DNA of 12,522 nt. Origin: Clostridiaceae bacterium (lineage in GTDB: Bacteria > Bacillota > Clostridia > Lachnospirales > Lachnospiraceae). Positions 1 through 5,951 of this stretch are shown here, piece by piece. Position 1 is the stretch's first letter. Each line of letters begins with the position of its first letter. Position numbers and translations under genes: made by a program. The DNA lies in assembly GCA_018378255.1 (NCBI GenBank), contig JAGZXV010000173.1, forward strand, positions 1-12,522, written 5' to 3'. The notes below the pieces were generated by a model. That model had not been told where the DNA came from and searched no databases. It saw nothing but the letters and a program-made list of their open reading frames with translations.

Positions 1-362
1 GCGAACAGACGCACTTCTTTTTTGCCTTCCGCTTCGTATACGGTCTTCTTCAGCCGTTTACATAAAAATTCCGGGTGCTCCAGCACCACTTCCCCGCCGC
101 ATATGCCGCTGGGATATGGATACTCATCATAAATCCACACCTCCATCCCATTTTCTTTAGCCGTCTGCACAGCCAGCTTAACCCGGTCAAAATATTCCCT
201 GGACAGATAGGGGATTTCCATACCCTGCCTGGGATGAATCATGAAACCCGGAATTCCTTTCTGCTTCATCTCTGTTATCTGCCTGACAATCTCTTCCTCT
301 TTCATCTCTCCGTTCCAAAACCAAAATGGCTGCATCCCCAGCTTTAGTTCTTTCCTGTCCAC
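1..362 (-). CDS. Glycosyl hydrolase, alpha-L-rhamnosidase-like (N-terminal part, runs off left edge)
   Basis: Only the first 120 codons are in the window. The reading begins VDRKELKLGMQPFWFWNG, continues with ITEMKQKGIPGFMIHPRQG and reaches EVWIYDEYPYPSG followed by ICGGEVVLEHPEF. The FWFWNG start, the GFMIHPRQG strand and the YDE-x-PYPSG-x-x-GG segment are the pattern I know from large uncharacterised glycosyl hydrolases related to GH106 alpha-L-rhamnosidases, where this is the start of a TIM-barrel-like catalytic domain. I chose the GTG start because a GGGAGG ribosome-binding site lies six bases upstream; in-frame ATG codons 24 and 30 bases further up lack such a site. It lies 29 bases downstream of the six-hairpin protein, so both are probably one transcript. 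The substrate cannot be read from this fragment. No signal peptide is seen, so it is probably cytoplasmic. Confidence 0.75.
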   Translation of the reverse strand, partial: MDRKELKLGMQPFWFWNGEMKEEEIVRQITEMKQKGIPGFMIHPRQGMEIPYLSREYFDRVKLAVQTAKENGMEVWIYDEYPYPSGICGGEVVLEHPEFLCKRLKKTVYEAEGKKEVRLF

Positions 363-391
363 GATCTGCCTCCCTCTGCCCGACATCTGCA

Positions 392-2452
392 TTAAACATA
401 TTGATTGATATTTTCACAAATAACCTCCCAAGAATCGGGAAAACCGTTCCCACTCTCCGAATCGCTGCTGCTTCCTGCTGCCATCAGGGCCACCGCCAGT
501 AGAAGGCTCCCATTTCCTGGCAGATACAGAGGAAGATCCCGCCTTGTTTTCTGCCGGTTATTACCGTTTTTTACATAATCGTTCTTAGGCGTCTCTTTTA
601 AGAGACAGTCTACCGCCAGATCCGGCTTATGTAGCCTGGCTGCCGTCATGGCCATGACGGCAAAATCCCAGCCCCATAAGGTTTCATACTGCCATTCCCC
701 AATCACTTTTTCCAGCGTCTTTTCCATGGCCCTTTCATCAATGCGCCCGGGCGGCAGCACTCCAAGCATGCCCAGCATAGACGGGTGATCTATATTATAC
801 CGTGTAAATGTTTCCGCACAATTTTCATGAGCCATATAAATATCATTTATCTTATTAACATCTCTCATATTTTCATAGATATGGAGCCACTTATGACCCG
901 GCTCCACTCCCAGCCTTTCGGCCCATTCTAACGCAATAAGGAGACCATATCTCCAATACTCCACTTCAAATGCCGGGTTTTTGCTGATTTCGGCTTTATG
1001 ACATTCCTGAACCGGTATCATTGGCGGGAGAAGATCATACATTTTGTCCTTCTCATCATAAACTGCAAAATCCGCCATAAATTCTGCCGTTTCCTTAACC
1101 AGATTCCAATATGTTTGAAGAAACTCGTTTTCCCTGCCGCTGCGGTAAAGCAGTTCCAGCATAAAAATGATGTGGGGCTGCTGCCAGATTAACATCGGAG
1201 CAATATCCGATGGGCTGTCCACACAGTCATAGGCAACCATTTTGGGCCACCTGATCCCTTTAAAACCGTTCTTAGCAGCATTTTCCTTTGCCTCTTTCAT
1301 ATGATTCAAATACCACGGCAGACTTCGCTCCAACAATTCCCCATGGTTCCACAACGGCATCCAGGCGCTGTGCCAAAAATGCATTTCCAAATGGGCCTTT
1401 CCATACCAGCTGTTACAGGTGAGCCCGGTCTCCTGGGGCGGCATGGATCCGGCACAGTTGACCGCCAGCAGGTACATGGACAATAGAACCCTTCTTTGAA
1501 GTTCATCCGCCCTCTGATCCGTCTGGCTGCAGAACTGCACCATACCCCCCTTTTCCCAAAATGTCTTCCAGTATTCTGACGAATTTTTAAAAATCCGCTC
1601 ACAACTCATGTTTTGTTTTGGCAGCTCTTTAGAAAATGTAACGGTTAGTTCCAATGTATCCTGGCAGGCATAAAGTTTCAGAATGTGGCGGTCAATCTGC
1701 CAGGTGTCAAATTCCAGGCTGTTCCCCCGGATCTTGACATAATAGATGTCTCTGTCCAGTTTTCTTTTCAGCGTTATTTCCCCATCCGTCCGGTTCACAA
1801 GTTCCGTTGTGTGTTTTTCTTCATGAATCCAGTCGGAAGCCGTAATTCCGCTGGATCCGTATGGAAACGAAATGCACACCGACATCATTTTTTTCCCCAG
1901 CAGCCCGCTCTGAATCCTGATACCCAGGGTATCGCTTTCACTGTCGCAGCATACCTCCGTTTTACAGGGATGTTGATCCAGGCGGTAAATACTGGTGATT
2001 CTGCCTTCATATAGGTTTAATTCCTGGCTGATGCCGGACAATTCCTCCGGTTCAATCTCCCGGTCCTGGTATAAAATGCCGATTCTTCCCAGGTTCAGCC
2101 GGTGGGGATTTCGTCTCAGCCAATGGTATACTTCCTCATTTCCGGCTTTTCTGTCTTTGGGGTATTTCACCACTCTTCCCCGGTAGGGAAATTCCGTCAT
2201 ATCAAGATCTTCCATGGTATACTGATATAAACTGCTGCCGACAGGGGCCGTATGCCATCCCCATTGGGACAATGTGCACAGCGGACAGTCTTCTTTGTAC
2301 CGGTGATACAGTGACTGAAGGCCGGTGATATCGGCTGTAAATGCAAACTCTCCATTTCCCACAGTGAGGGGAGAAGCAGTATCCGCCATCTTCAATTTGG
2401 GGTTATACTGTGTGATTAATTTCCGTCTCTCTATTTTTCTGTTATCTTCCAT
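392..2452 (-). CDS. Six-hairpin (alpha/alpha)6-barrel glycosidase-like protein
   Basis: A 686-residue soluble protein without signal peptide. Near the N-terminus (residues 27-46) it has SPLTVGNGEFAFTADITGLQ, then a beta-rich region up to about residue 300, then a helical region with GKAHLEMHFWHSAWMPLW near residue 350, LWGWDFAVMAM near 590 and PLYLPGNGSLLLAVALMAAG near 640-658. A beta domain followed by an alpha/alpha barrel with these motifs is the layout of GH65/GH95-like six-hairpin glycosidases; the Glu in HLEMH is a candidate acid, but this is inference. I cannot name the exact family or substrate. The ATG is preceded by GGAGG at a longish 13-base spacing. It is the first gene of a leftward operon with the rhamnosidase-like gene, under a promoter at 2489-2517. 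Possible roles are removal of an alpha-linked sugar such as fucose or rhamnose, or phosphorolysis. Confidence 0.75.
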   Translation of the reverse strand: MEDNRKIERRKLITQYNPKLKMADTASPLTVGNGEFAFTADITGLQSLYHRYKEDCPLCTLSQWGWHTAPVGSSLYQYTMEDLDMTEFPYRGRVVKYPKDRKAGNEEVYHWLRRNPHRLNLGRIGILYQDREIEPEELSGISQELNLYEGRITSIYRLDQHPCKTEVCCDSESDTLGIRIQSGLLGKKMMSVCISFPYGSSGITASDWIHEEKHTTELVNRTDGEITLKRKLDRDIYYVKIRGNSLEFDTWQIDRHILKLYACQDTLELTVTFSKELPKQNMSCERIFKNSSEYWKTFWEKGGMVQFCSQTDQRADELQRRVLLSMYLLAVNCAGSMPPQETGLTCNSWYGKAHLEMHFWHSAWMPLWNHGELLERSLPWYLNHMKEAKENAAKNGFKGIRWPKMVAYDCVDSPSDIAPMLIWQQPHIIFMLELLYRSGRENEFLQTYWNLVKETAEFMADFAVYDEKDKMYDLLPPMIPVQECHKAEISKNPAFEVEYWRYGLLIALEWAERLGVEPGHKWLHIYENMRDVNKINDIYMAHENCAETFTRYNIDHPSMLGMLGVLPPGRIDERAMEKTLEKVIGEWQYETLWGWDFAVMAMTAARLHKPDLAVDCLLKETPKNDYVKNGNNRQKTRRDLPLYLPGNGSLLLAVALMAAGSSSDSESGNGFPDSWEVICENINQYV

Positions 2453-2488
2453 TTCGAAACATTTCCCTCCATTATTATCGGTAGGTTC

Positions 2489-2517
2489 ATTCTAAGCCTT
2501 TTCCCTTGCCGTGTTAA
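2489..2517 (-). promoter_or_regulatory. Promoter of the leftward glycosidase operon
   Basis: Read on the minus strand there is a TTAACA -35 box (2512-2517), a 17-base spacer and a TAGAAT -10 box (2489-2494), each one base from consensus. Transcription would start near 2482, about 30 bases before the ATG at 2452. An inverted repeat CCCTT/AAGGG (2503-2507 and 2516-2520) overlaps the -35 box, and AGCCTTTT/AAAAGGCT (2495-2502 and 2544-2551) brackets it. These are plausible operator sites, although no regulator gene is in view. Confidence 0.6.
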
Positions 2518-2578
2518 GGGACAAAAACAATGATTTCGGGCCAAAAAGGCTCATTCTATTTTCTCCTGCCCAATCAGG

Positions 2579-2587
2579 TGCTAAAAT
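2579..2587 (+). promoter_or_regulatory. Possible extended -10 promoter of the sulfatase gene
   Basis: The sequence TGCTAAAAT is an extended -10 element (TG-n-TAAAAT). No good -35 box is seen at 17 bases, which is tolerated for extended -10 promoters. It would give a leader of roughly 85 bases before the ATG at 2681, containing the inverted repeats described separately. The whole 2453-2680 gap holds no gene, only the two divergent promoters and these repeats. Confidence 0.4.
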
Positions 2588-2625
2588 ACAGTCATCATCA
2601 AACATCAATACAAAAACAGAAAGGA

Positions 2626-2674
2626 TCGTGCCTTCGTAACGCAATATTTGCGCAAAAACGCTCCGGCACGAAGG
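2626..2674 (+). repeat. Overlapping inverted repeats at the sulfatase ribosome-binding site
   Basis: Two alternative 7-base pairings compete here: TCGTGCC (2626-2632) with GGCACGA (2665-2671), and CCTTCGT (2631-2637) with ACGAAGG (2668-2674). The second would cover the AAGGA ribosome-binding site of the sulfatase. Inside lies a small hairpin, CGCAA-TAT-TTGCG (2640-2652). In DNA form this could instead be an operator. Confidence 0.5.
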
Positions 2675-2680
2675 ATTGAT

Positions 2681-4027
2681 ATGAAAAATAATGTACTAGT
2701 CTTTTTTACTGATCAGCAGCGCTATGATTCTACCGGCATGGGACATAATCCCTGCGGCTTAACCCCTAATTTTGACCGCATGTCCATGAACGGCACCTTT
2801 GCCGAATATGCATTCAGCCCCCAGCCCGTCTGCGGACCGGCACGGGCCGTTTTGCAAACCGGAAAGTATGCCACCACAACCGGGAATTACCGGAACAGCA
2901 TCCCCCTGTCAAAGGATCACAAGACAATGGCCGACTACTTCAATGAAGCGGGATATTCTACAGGATATATCGGAAAATGGCATCTGGCCGAGGGTAAGAA
3001 TGCGGTGCCTAAAGACTGCCGCGGCGGCTACCAATGGTGGCTGGGCGCCAATTCGCTGGAGCACACTTCCACCTCTTATCACACCCTGGTCTATGATAAT
3101 GAGGATCAGCCGGTTAAACTGCCCGGATACCGGGTGGACGCCCTGGCAGATGCTGCCATCCGGTTTCTCAACGACAGAAAGGGGGAAGAGAAACCCTTCT
3201 TTTTATTCCTCTCCTTTTTAGAGCCTCATTTTCAAAACTGTTTTGACGATTTCCCTGCCCCGGACATCTACAAACATATGCCGGCCGGATATATGCCGCC
3301 GGATTTAGGGGCTCTGGGCGGAACTTCCTGGGAACATTTGGGGGGATATTACGGAATGGTGAAACGGCTGGACGAAGCCCTTGGGCGGATTCGAGACGCT
3401 TTAAAAAGCCTTGGAATGGATGAAAATACGATCCTGGTCTATTCTACAGACCATGGATGCCACTTTAAAACCAGAAATAAAGAGTACAAACGCTCCTGCC
3501 ACGAAAGCTCTGTCCGTATTCCCCTGTCCTTCTATGGCGGACCATTTACCGGAGGGGGCAGGCTGAGGGAAAAGGTGAGCTTAGTCGATGTTGCCCCCAC
3601 CTTATTGGATGCCTGTGGCTTAAATGTTCCCGGCGACATGCAGGGCCGTTCCATCATGCCCTACGTTCTTCATGAAAAGCGGGAACCTTCCGGCAGAGAC
3701 ATTTTCATTCAGATAAGTGAAAGCCAGGTGGGTAGAGCTATCCGCACAGACCGCTGGAAATACTCCGTAGAGGCACTGGGAAAAGATCCGATTCTGGATT
3801 CCGGCAGCGGGGAATATACGGAAACATTTTTATATGATCTGGAACACGATCCCTATGAACTGCATAATCTCATAAACTCCAAAGCCCATGAGCCAGTATG
3901 CAGAATTTTAGCTGAAAAACTGAAAAAAATGATGGCGGAGGCCGGAGAGAATATTCCGGTCATTCACAGTTCAGAGAAAAAAGATATGGGCCAACGGAAA
4001 CTATTCGACGGGGAAGAAGATTTATAA
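2681..4027 (+). CDS. Type I sulfatase (Cys-type, formylglycine-dependent)
   Basis: A 448-residue protein of the alkaline-phosphatase/sulfatase fold that hydrolyses sulfate esters. It begins MKNNVLVFFTDQQRYDSTGM, where Asp11 is a usual metal ligand. The active-site signature is PVCGPARAVLQTGKY, with C51-G-P-A-R55 fitting C-x-P-x-R; Cys51 should be oxidised to formylglycine by an anaerobic radical-SAM maturase, which is not in this window. GYIGKWHL and the late STDHG (metal-binding Asp-His) are also present. There is no signal peptide or lipobox, so it is probably cytoplasmic and acts on imported sulfated sugars. I chose the ATG at 2681, which has GAAGGA five bases upstream, over a TTG 33 bases earlier that would add a poor leader of 11 residues. 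It is divergent from the glycosidase operon, which suggests a shared sulfated glycan substrate; the exact ester cannot be told. Confidence 0.9.
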   Translation: MKNNVLVFFTDQQRYDSTGMGHNPCGLTPNFDRMSMNGTFAEYAFSPQPVCGPARAVLQTGKYATTTGNYRNSIPLSKDHKTMADYFNEAGYSTGYIGKWHLAEGKNAVPKDCRGGYQWWLGANSLEHTSTSYHTLVYDNEDQPVKLPGYRVDALADAAIRFLNDRKGEEKPFFLFLSFLEPHFQNCFDDFPAPDIYKHMPAGYMPPDLGALGGTSWEHLGGYYGMVKRLDEALGRIRDALKSLGMDENTILVYSTDHGCHFKTRNKEYKRSCHESSVRIPLSFYGGPFTGGGRLREKVSLVDVAPTLLDACGLNVPGDMQGRSIMPYVLHEKREPSGRDIFIQISESQVGRAIRTDRWKYSVEALGKDPILDSGSGEYTETFLYDLEHDPYELHNLINSKAHEPVCRILAEKLKKMMAEAGENIPVIHSSEKKDMGQRKLFDGEEDL

Positions 4028-4030
4028 CGC

Positions 4031-4076
4031 AAAAAAAAGCCCCGTCCCAGCAGTTCACAGCCTGCCAAAACAGAAC
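4031..4076 (-). terminator. Intrinsic terminator of the first tRNA-Lys gene, G-U rich stem
   Basis: In the minus-strand RNA the 15 bases complementary to 4062-4076 pair fully with those complementary to 4039-4053 if G-U pairs are allowed, around an 8-base loop, followed by eight U (4031-4038). Eight of the 15 pairs are G-U, so the same DNA read on the plus strand gives A-C mismatches and should not fold. The hairpin follows the tRNA 3' end by seven bases. Confidence 0.8.
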
Positions 4077-4083
4077 TTTCAAG

Positions 4084-4156
4084 TGCGCCTTCAGGGACTC
4101 GAACCCTGGACAAATAGATTAAGAGTCTACTGCTCTACCAACTGAGCTAAAGGCGC
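4084..4156 (-). tRNA. tRNA-Lys (anticodon CTT), copy 1
   Basis: A complete cloverleaf folds on the minus strand. The acceptor stem is GCGCCTT/AAGGCGC, the D arm contains TAGCTCAGTTGGTAGAGC, the anticodon stem is GTAGA/TCTAT with loop CTCTTAA, and the T arm is CAGGG-TTCGAGT-CCCTG. The anticodon at positions 34-36 is CTT, which reads the Lys codon AAG. Position 73 is A and CCA is not encoded. It differs from copy 2 only in the T stem. It has its own promoter and terminator. Confidence 0.97.
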
Positions 4157-4186
4157 ATGTACATTTCTTTATACGACACTTTTATG

Positions 4187-4215
4187 ATTATAAGAGGAAT
4201 GAGGAAAAATGTCAA
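4187..4215 (-). promoter_or_regulatory. Consensus promoter of tRNA-Lys copy 1
   Basis: On the minus strand there is a perfect TTGACA (4210-4215), a 17-base spacer and a perfect TATAAT (4187-4192). The expected start near 4180 gives a leader of about 24 bases to be removed by RNase P. The -35 half lies within the left arm of a 16-base inverted repeat. Confidence 0.9.
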
Positions 4216-4254
4216 GTTTTTTATGAATTTTTCTGCGCCTTGACATTTTTTCTC
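4201..4254. repeat. 16-base inverted repeat holding two outward-mirrored TTGACA boxes
   Basis: Bases 4201-4216 (GAGGAAAAATGTCAAG) and 4239-4254 (CTTGACATTTTTTCTC) are inverted copies with one mismatch and a 22-base spacer. The left arm carries the -35 box of the tRNA promoter; the right arm carries the same box on the plus strand, but no matching -10 box follows at 17 bases. Confidence 0.75.
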
Positions 4255-4430
4255 CCCAGAGTGTGTTTGAAAATTGCTTTCTGCCAGATGTGCGTCACAA
4301 TTTGTGGGAGATTTGTCCAGCTATTTACCCTTCCGCCAACTCATCACTTATTAAATCTTCCTGTTCTTCATCATTATCAGCATTGTCTTATATCCCTACA
4401 GGCGGCGGTCCCCGTTTTCCCTTACAAATA
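4255..4430. other. Intergenic stretch between the tRNA-Lys genes; possible interspersed repeat
   Basis: No gene is supported here. CTCCC (4252-4256) and GGGAG (4306-4310) could close an imperfect hairpin with AAATTG/CAATTT inside, and CACAA-T-TTGTG is a small palindrome near 4296-4306. The stretch from about 4257 to 4330 resembles, from memory only, sequence that recurs between genes of related Clostridia; one copy is present in this window, so repetition is not shown here. Confidence 0.3.
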
Positions 4431-4481
4431 AAACAAAAGAAAAGCACCGACCCCACAGCTCTCAGTCTGCAAAATCAGTAC
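4426..4481 (-). terminator. Intrinsic terminator of the second tRNA-Lys gene, G-U rich stem
   Basis: The minus-strand RNA forms a 15-pair stem from the complements of 4467-4481 and 4444-4458, with an 8-base loop and a U-rich tail broken by single C and G bases. It matches the copy 1 terminator in length and layout. Several pairs differ by compensating changes, for example U-A to A-U at pair 7 and G-U to U-G at pair 11. Confidence 0.8.
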
Positions 4482-4488
4482 TTTTTAG

Positions 4489-4561
4489 TGCGCCTTCGGG
4501 GGCTCGAACCCCGGACAAATAGATTAAGAGTCTACTGCTCTACCAACTGAGCTAAAGGCGC
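4489..4561 (-). tRNA. tRNA-Lys (anticodon CTT), copy 2
   Basis: Same cloverleaf and CTT anticodon as copy 1, with acceptor stem GCGCCTT/AAGGCGC. The T stem is CGGGG/CCCCG in place of CAGGG/CCCTG, a change that keeps pairing. Position 73 is A and CCA is not encoded. Its own promoter (4595-4623) and terminator (4426-4481) make it a separate transcription unit from copy 1. Confidence 0.97.
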
Positions 4562-4594
4562 TTATACATATATCATTTATGTGAAACGAAAATA

Positions 4595-4623
4595 ATTATA
4601 GTCCAATGCCAAAGAAAAATCAA
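4595..4623 (-). promoter_or_regulatory. Promoter of tRNA-Lys copy 2
   Basis: On the minus strand there is TTGATT (4618-4623), a 17-base spacer and a perfect TATAAT (4595-4600). The -35 box is two bases from consensus, so it may be weaker than the copy 1 promoter. The start would be near 4588, about 27 bases before the tRNA. Confidence 0.8.
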
Positions 4624-4719
4624 CCCTTTTTTTCTTTTTTTACAATCTTTTACATATTTCGCGCCCGAAACGTCACTATTCACCGCATTTTCCTGGCCGA
4701 ATCCATGAATTTAACCAAT

Positions 4720-4763
4720 AAAAAAAGTTATCCTCCGGGCTGCGCAGCCGATTTTCCGGTTCT
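4720..4763 (-). terminator. Possible weak terminator downstream of the trmB unit
   Basis: A perfect 12-base palindrome, GGCTGCGCAGCC (4738-4749), flanked by CCGG copies, precedes a run of seven U in minus-strand RNA (4720-4726). The stem-to-U distance is about 11 bases, longer than usual, so this is tentative. The rest of 4624-4850 shows no gene. Confidence 0.3.
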
Positions 4764-4788
4764 ACCAGAAAGACGGCGGCCAGCAGAT

Positions 4789-4832
4789 CGGCGGATCAGA
4801 TAGATTTTTTCATAAATCTGTCTGACCCGCCG
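4789..4832. repeat. Long inverted repeat after the 48-residue gene
   Basis: Two 19-base arms (4789-4807 and 4814-4832) pair with a single A/C mismatch and one G-U pair around a 6-base loop. It starts 20 bases past the stop of the small gene, where a terminator is expected. However, no U run follows on either strand, so it may act as an mRNA 3' stabiliser or with the downstream U run. Confidence 0.7.
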
Positions 4833-4851
4833 TTTCATAACCATAACCCGC

Positions 4852-4998
4852 TTACTTTTCTCTCTTCCGTTTCCCCGCATTCAAAGCTTTTTCCGCTTCA
4901 TCAAATGACTTTTTAAGCTTCAGCACCTGACGGTTTAATTCTATCTTATCCACGGTCGCCTGCGAAAGCTTTTTTGTAAGGTTATCCCGCATTGCCAT
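4852..4998 (-). CDS. Small basic helical protein of unknown function (48 residues)
   Basis: An ORF of 48 codons that starts MAMRDNLTKKL and ends AGKRKREK before TAA. It is rich in Lys, Glu and Leu with a heptad-like spacing of hydrophobic residues from about 8 to 40, so a single amphipathic helix or short coiled coil is likely. It has no Cys pair, signal or membrane segment. It lies 29 bases after trmB on the same strand, and GGTGAT three bases before the ATG can pair with the 16S rRNA tail. Its position suggests co-transcription with trmB, but no function follows from that. It is followed by a strong inverted repeat. I do not recognise the family; the codon use and placement make it a likely real gene. 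Confidence 0.6.
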   Translation of the reverse strand: MAMRDNLTKKLSQATVDKIELNRQVLKLKKSFDEAEKALNAGKRKREK

Positions 4999-5027
4999 AG
5001 CATCACCACAATATCAGCTTTCTATTA

Positions 5028-5678
5028 TTATATGCCGGACACCTCTCTGGCTGCCACTAATTTGCAGATCGGTTTGCCTTCCGAAGCAAATTTTGTCTCA
5101 TATTCTGTCATCACATTGCCTTCTGCCATATCGCTGTGATGAAGATCCTTTGTACAGGCAAGAATCTTCCAGCCCGCCTGTGGAACTGATTCCAGGGAAT
5201 AGTCAAACAGGCCGGTATTATCCGTCTTAAATTCAACCAGACCGTCCCGTTTCAGAATCTGGTCATATACCTTCATAAACTCCGGAGATGTAAGACGGCG
5301 TTTTGCATGGCGGTCTTTCGGCCACGGATCGGAAAAATTCAGATAAATTTTGGACACCTCACCCGGATCAAAATACTCTGCCAGTTCCTTAGCGTCCACA
5401 CACATAAAATACAAATTGCCCAATTCCAGCTCCGCCCTCTTTTGAAGCCCCCGAAGCAGTACGCTGGAATACCGCTCAATTCCTATATAGTTAATATCCG
5501 GATTCATCCGGGCCAGTTCCATGATGAACTTGCCCTTTCCCATGCCGACTTCAATCTCGATGGGATTCTTGTTGCCGAATACCTCTTCCCAATGCCCTTT
5601 TTTCTCTTCCGGATTGTGAACCACATATGGGCTCTTCTCTATTTCCTCTTCAGCGCCTGGAATATGGCGTAATCTCAT
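5028..5678 (-). CDS. trmB: tRNA (guanine-N7-)-methyltransferase TrmB
   Basis: A 216-residue Rossmann-fold, S-adenosylmethionine-dependent enzyme that makes 7-methylguanosine at position 46 in the variable loop of tRNA. The SAM-binding motif I is EVGMGKGKF (43-51), followed by YIGIE (64-68), the TrmB signature NFSDPWPKDRHAKRRL (114-129), KTDN (151-154) and TEYETKF (191-197). The length is typical for the bacterial single-subunit enzyme. The ATG has GGAGG seven bases upstream. A promoter lies at 5735-5763, and the 48-residue gene follows. The nearby tRNA-Lys genes have G at position 46, so they are plausible substrates. Cytoplasmic. Confidence 0.97.
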   Translation of the reverse strand: MRLRHIPGAEEEIEKSPYVVHNPEEKKGHWEEVFGNKNPIEIEVGMGKGKFIMELARMNPDINYIGIERYSSVLLRGLQKRAELELGNLYFMCVDAKELAEYFDPGEVSKIYLNFSDPWPKDRHAKRRLTSPEFMKVYDQILKRDGLVEFKTDNTGLFDYSLESVPQAGWKILACTKDLHHSDMAEGNVMTEYETKFASEGKPICKLVAAREVSGI

Positions 5679-5734
5679 AATAATTCCTCCAACTGTAATA
5701 ATCTTCTAAAATACCTTTGTCCATACATGTTCAC

Positions 5735-5763
5735 ATTCTATCATTGCACCGCTCCCATTGCAA
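5735..5763 (-). promoter_or_regulatory. Promoter of trmB
   Basis: On the minus strand there is TTGCAA (5758-5763), a 17-base spacer and TAGAAT (5735-5740). The start would fall near 5728, giving a leader of about 50 bases before the trmB ATG. Confidence 0.6.
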
Positions 5764-5782
5764 GTTTTAATCGCATATTACT

Positions 5783-5883
5783 GATCGCTGCCCCTCAGCG
5801 GAGAACCCTGAAAACGCCGGACCGCCCCAGGGAAACCAGCCCTTTGCCATTTGTGCTCATGGTTTCGGCCAGAGGCGGCGATC
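5783..5883. other. GC-rich intergenic element able to form a branched structure
   Basis: The ends pair as 5783-5792 with 5874-5883 (ten pairs, one G-U), and after a 2-base bulge 5795-5796 with 5872-5873. Inside are two further stems, CCCTG/CAGGG (5806-5810 and 5828-5832) and AAACCA/TGGTTT (5833-5838 and 5860-5865), giving a three-way layout. The element is clearly richer in G and C than the flanks. It lies upstream of the proposed promoters of both neighbours, so it may be a separate small RNA, a DNA repeat or part of a longer leader. I recognise no riboswitch class. Confidence 0.4.
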
Positions 5884-5951
5884 CGTAACGGTAGTATTTA
5901 CATTTATCTTACAAAGTTAAAATTTTACGTGCAGAAACGACAAATATCGAG

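Noticed and set aside
187..453. An 88-codon minus-strand ORF overlapping the ends of both leftward genes
   Set aside because: It is a different frame of the same strand; the frame starting at 362 gives a recognisable glycosyl hydrolase with a good ribosome-binding site.
1306..2014. Several 60-110 codon ORFs inside the six-hairpin gene, on both strands
   Set aside because: They are shadows of a well-supported 686-codon frame and have no ribosome-binding sites or recognisable motifs.
2648..2680. Upstream TTG start for the sulfatase
   Set aside because: The added residues lie on the inverted-repeat sequence, do not resemble a signal peptide, and the ATG at 2681 has the better ribosome-binding site.
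4263..4550. A 95-codon plus-strand ORF ending LRGLEPRTNRLRVYCSTN
   Set aside because: Its end is the antisense reading of tRNA-Lys copy 2, a familiar spurious protein, and its start has no ribosome-binding site.
4606..4803. A 65-codon plus-strand ORF upstream of tRNA-Lys copy 2
   Set aside because: It begins inside the tRNA promoter, has no ribosome-binding site and runs through the palindromic sequences; its composition is not protein-like.
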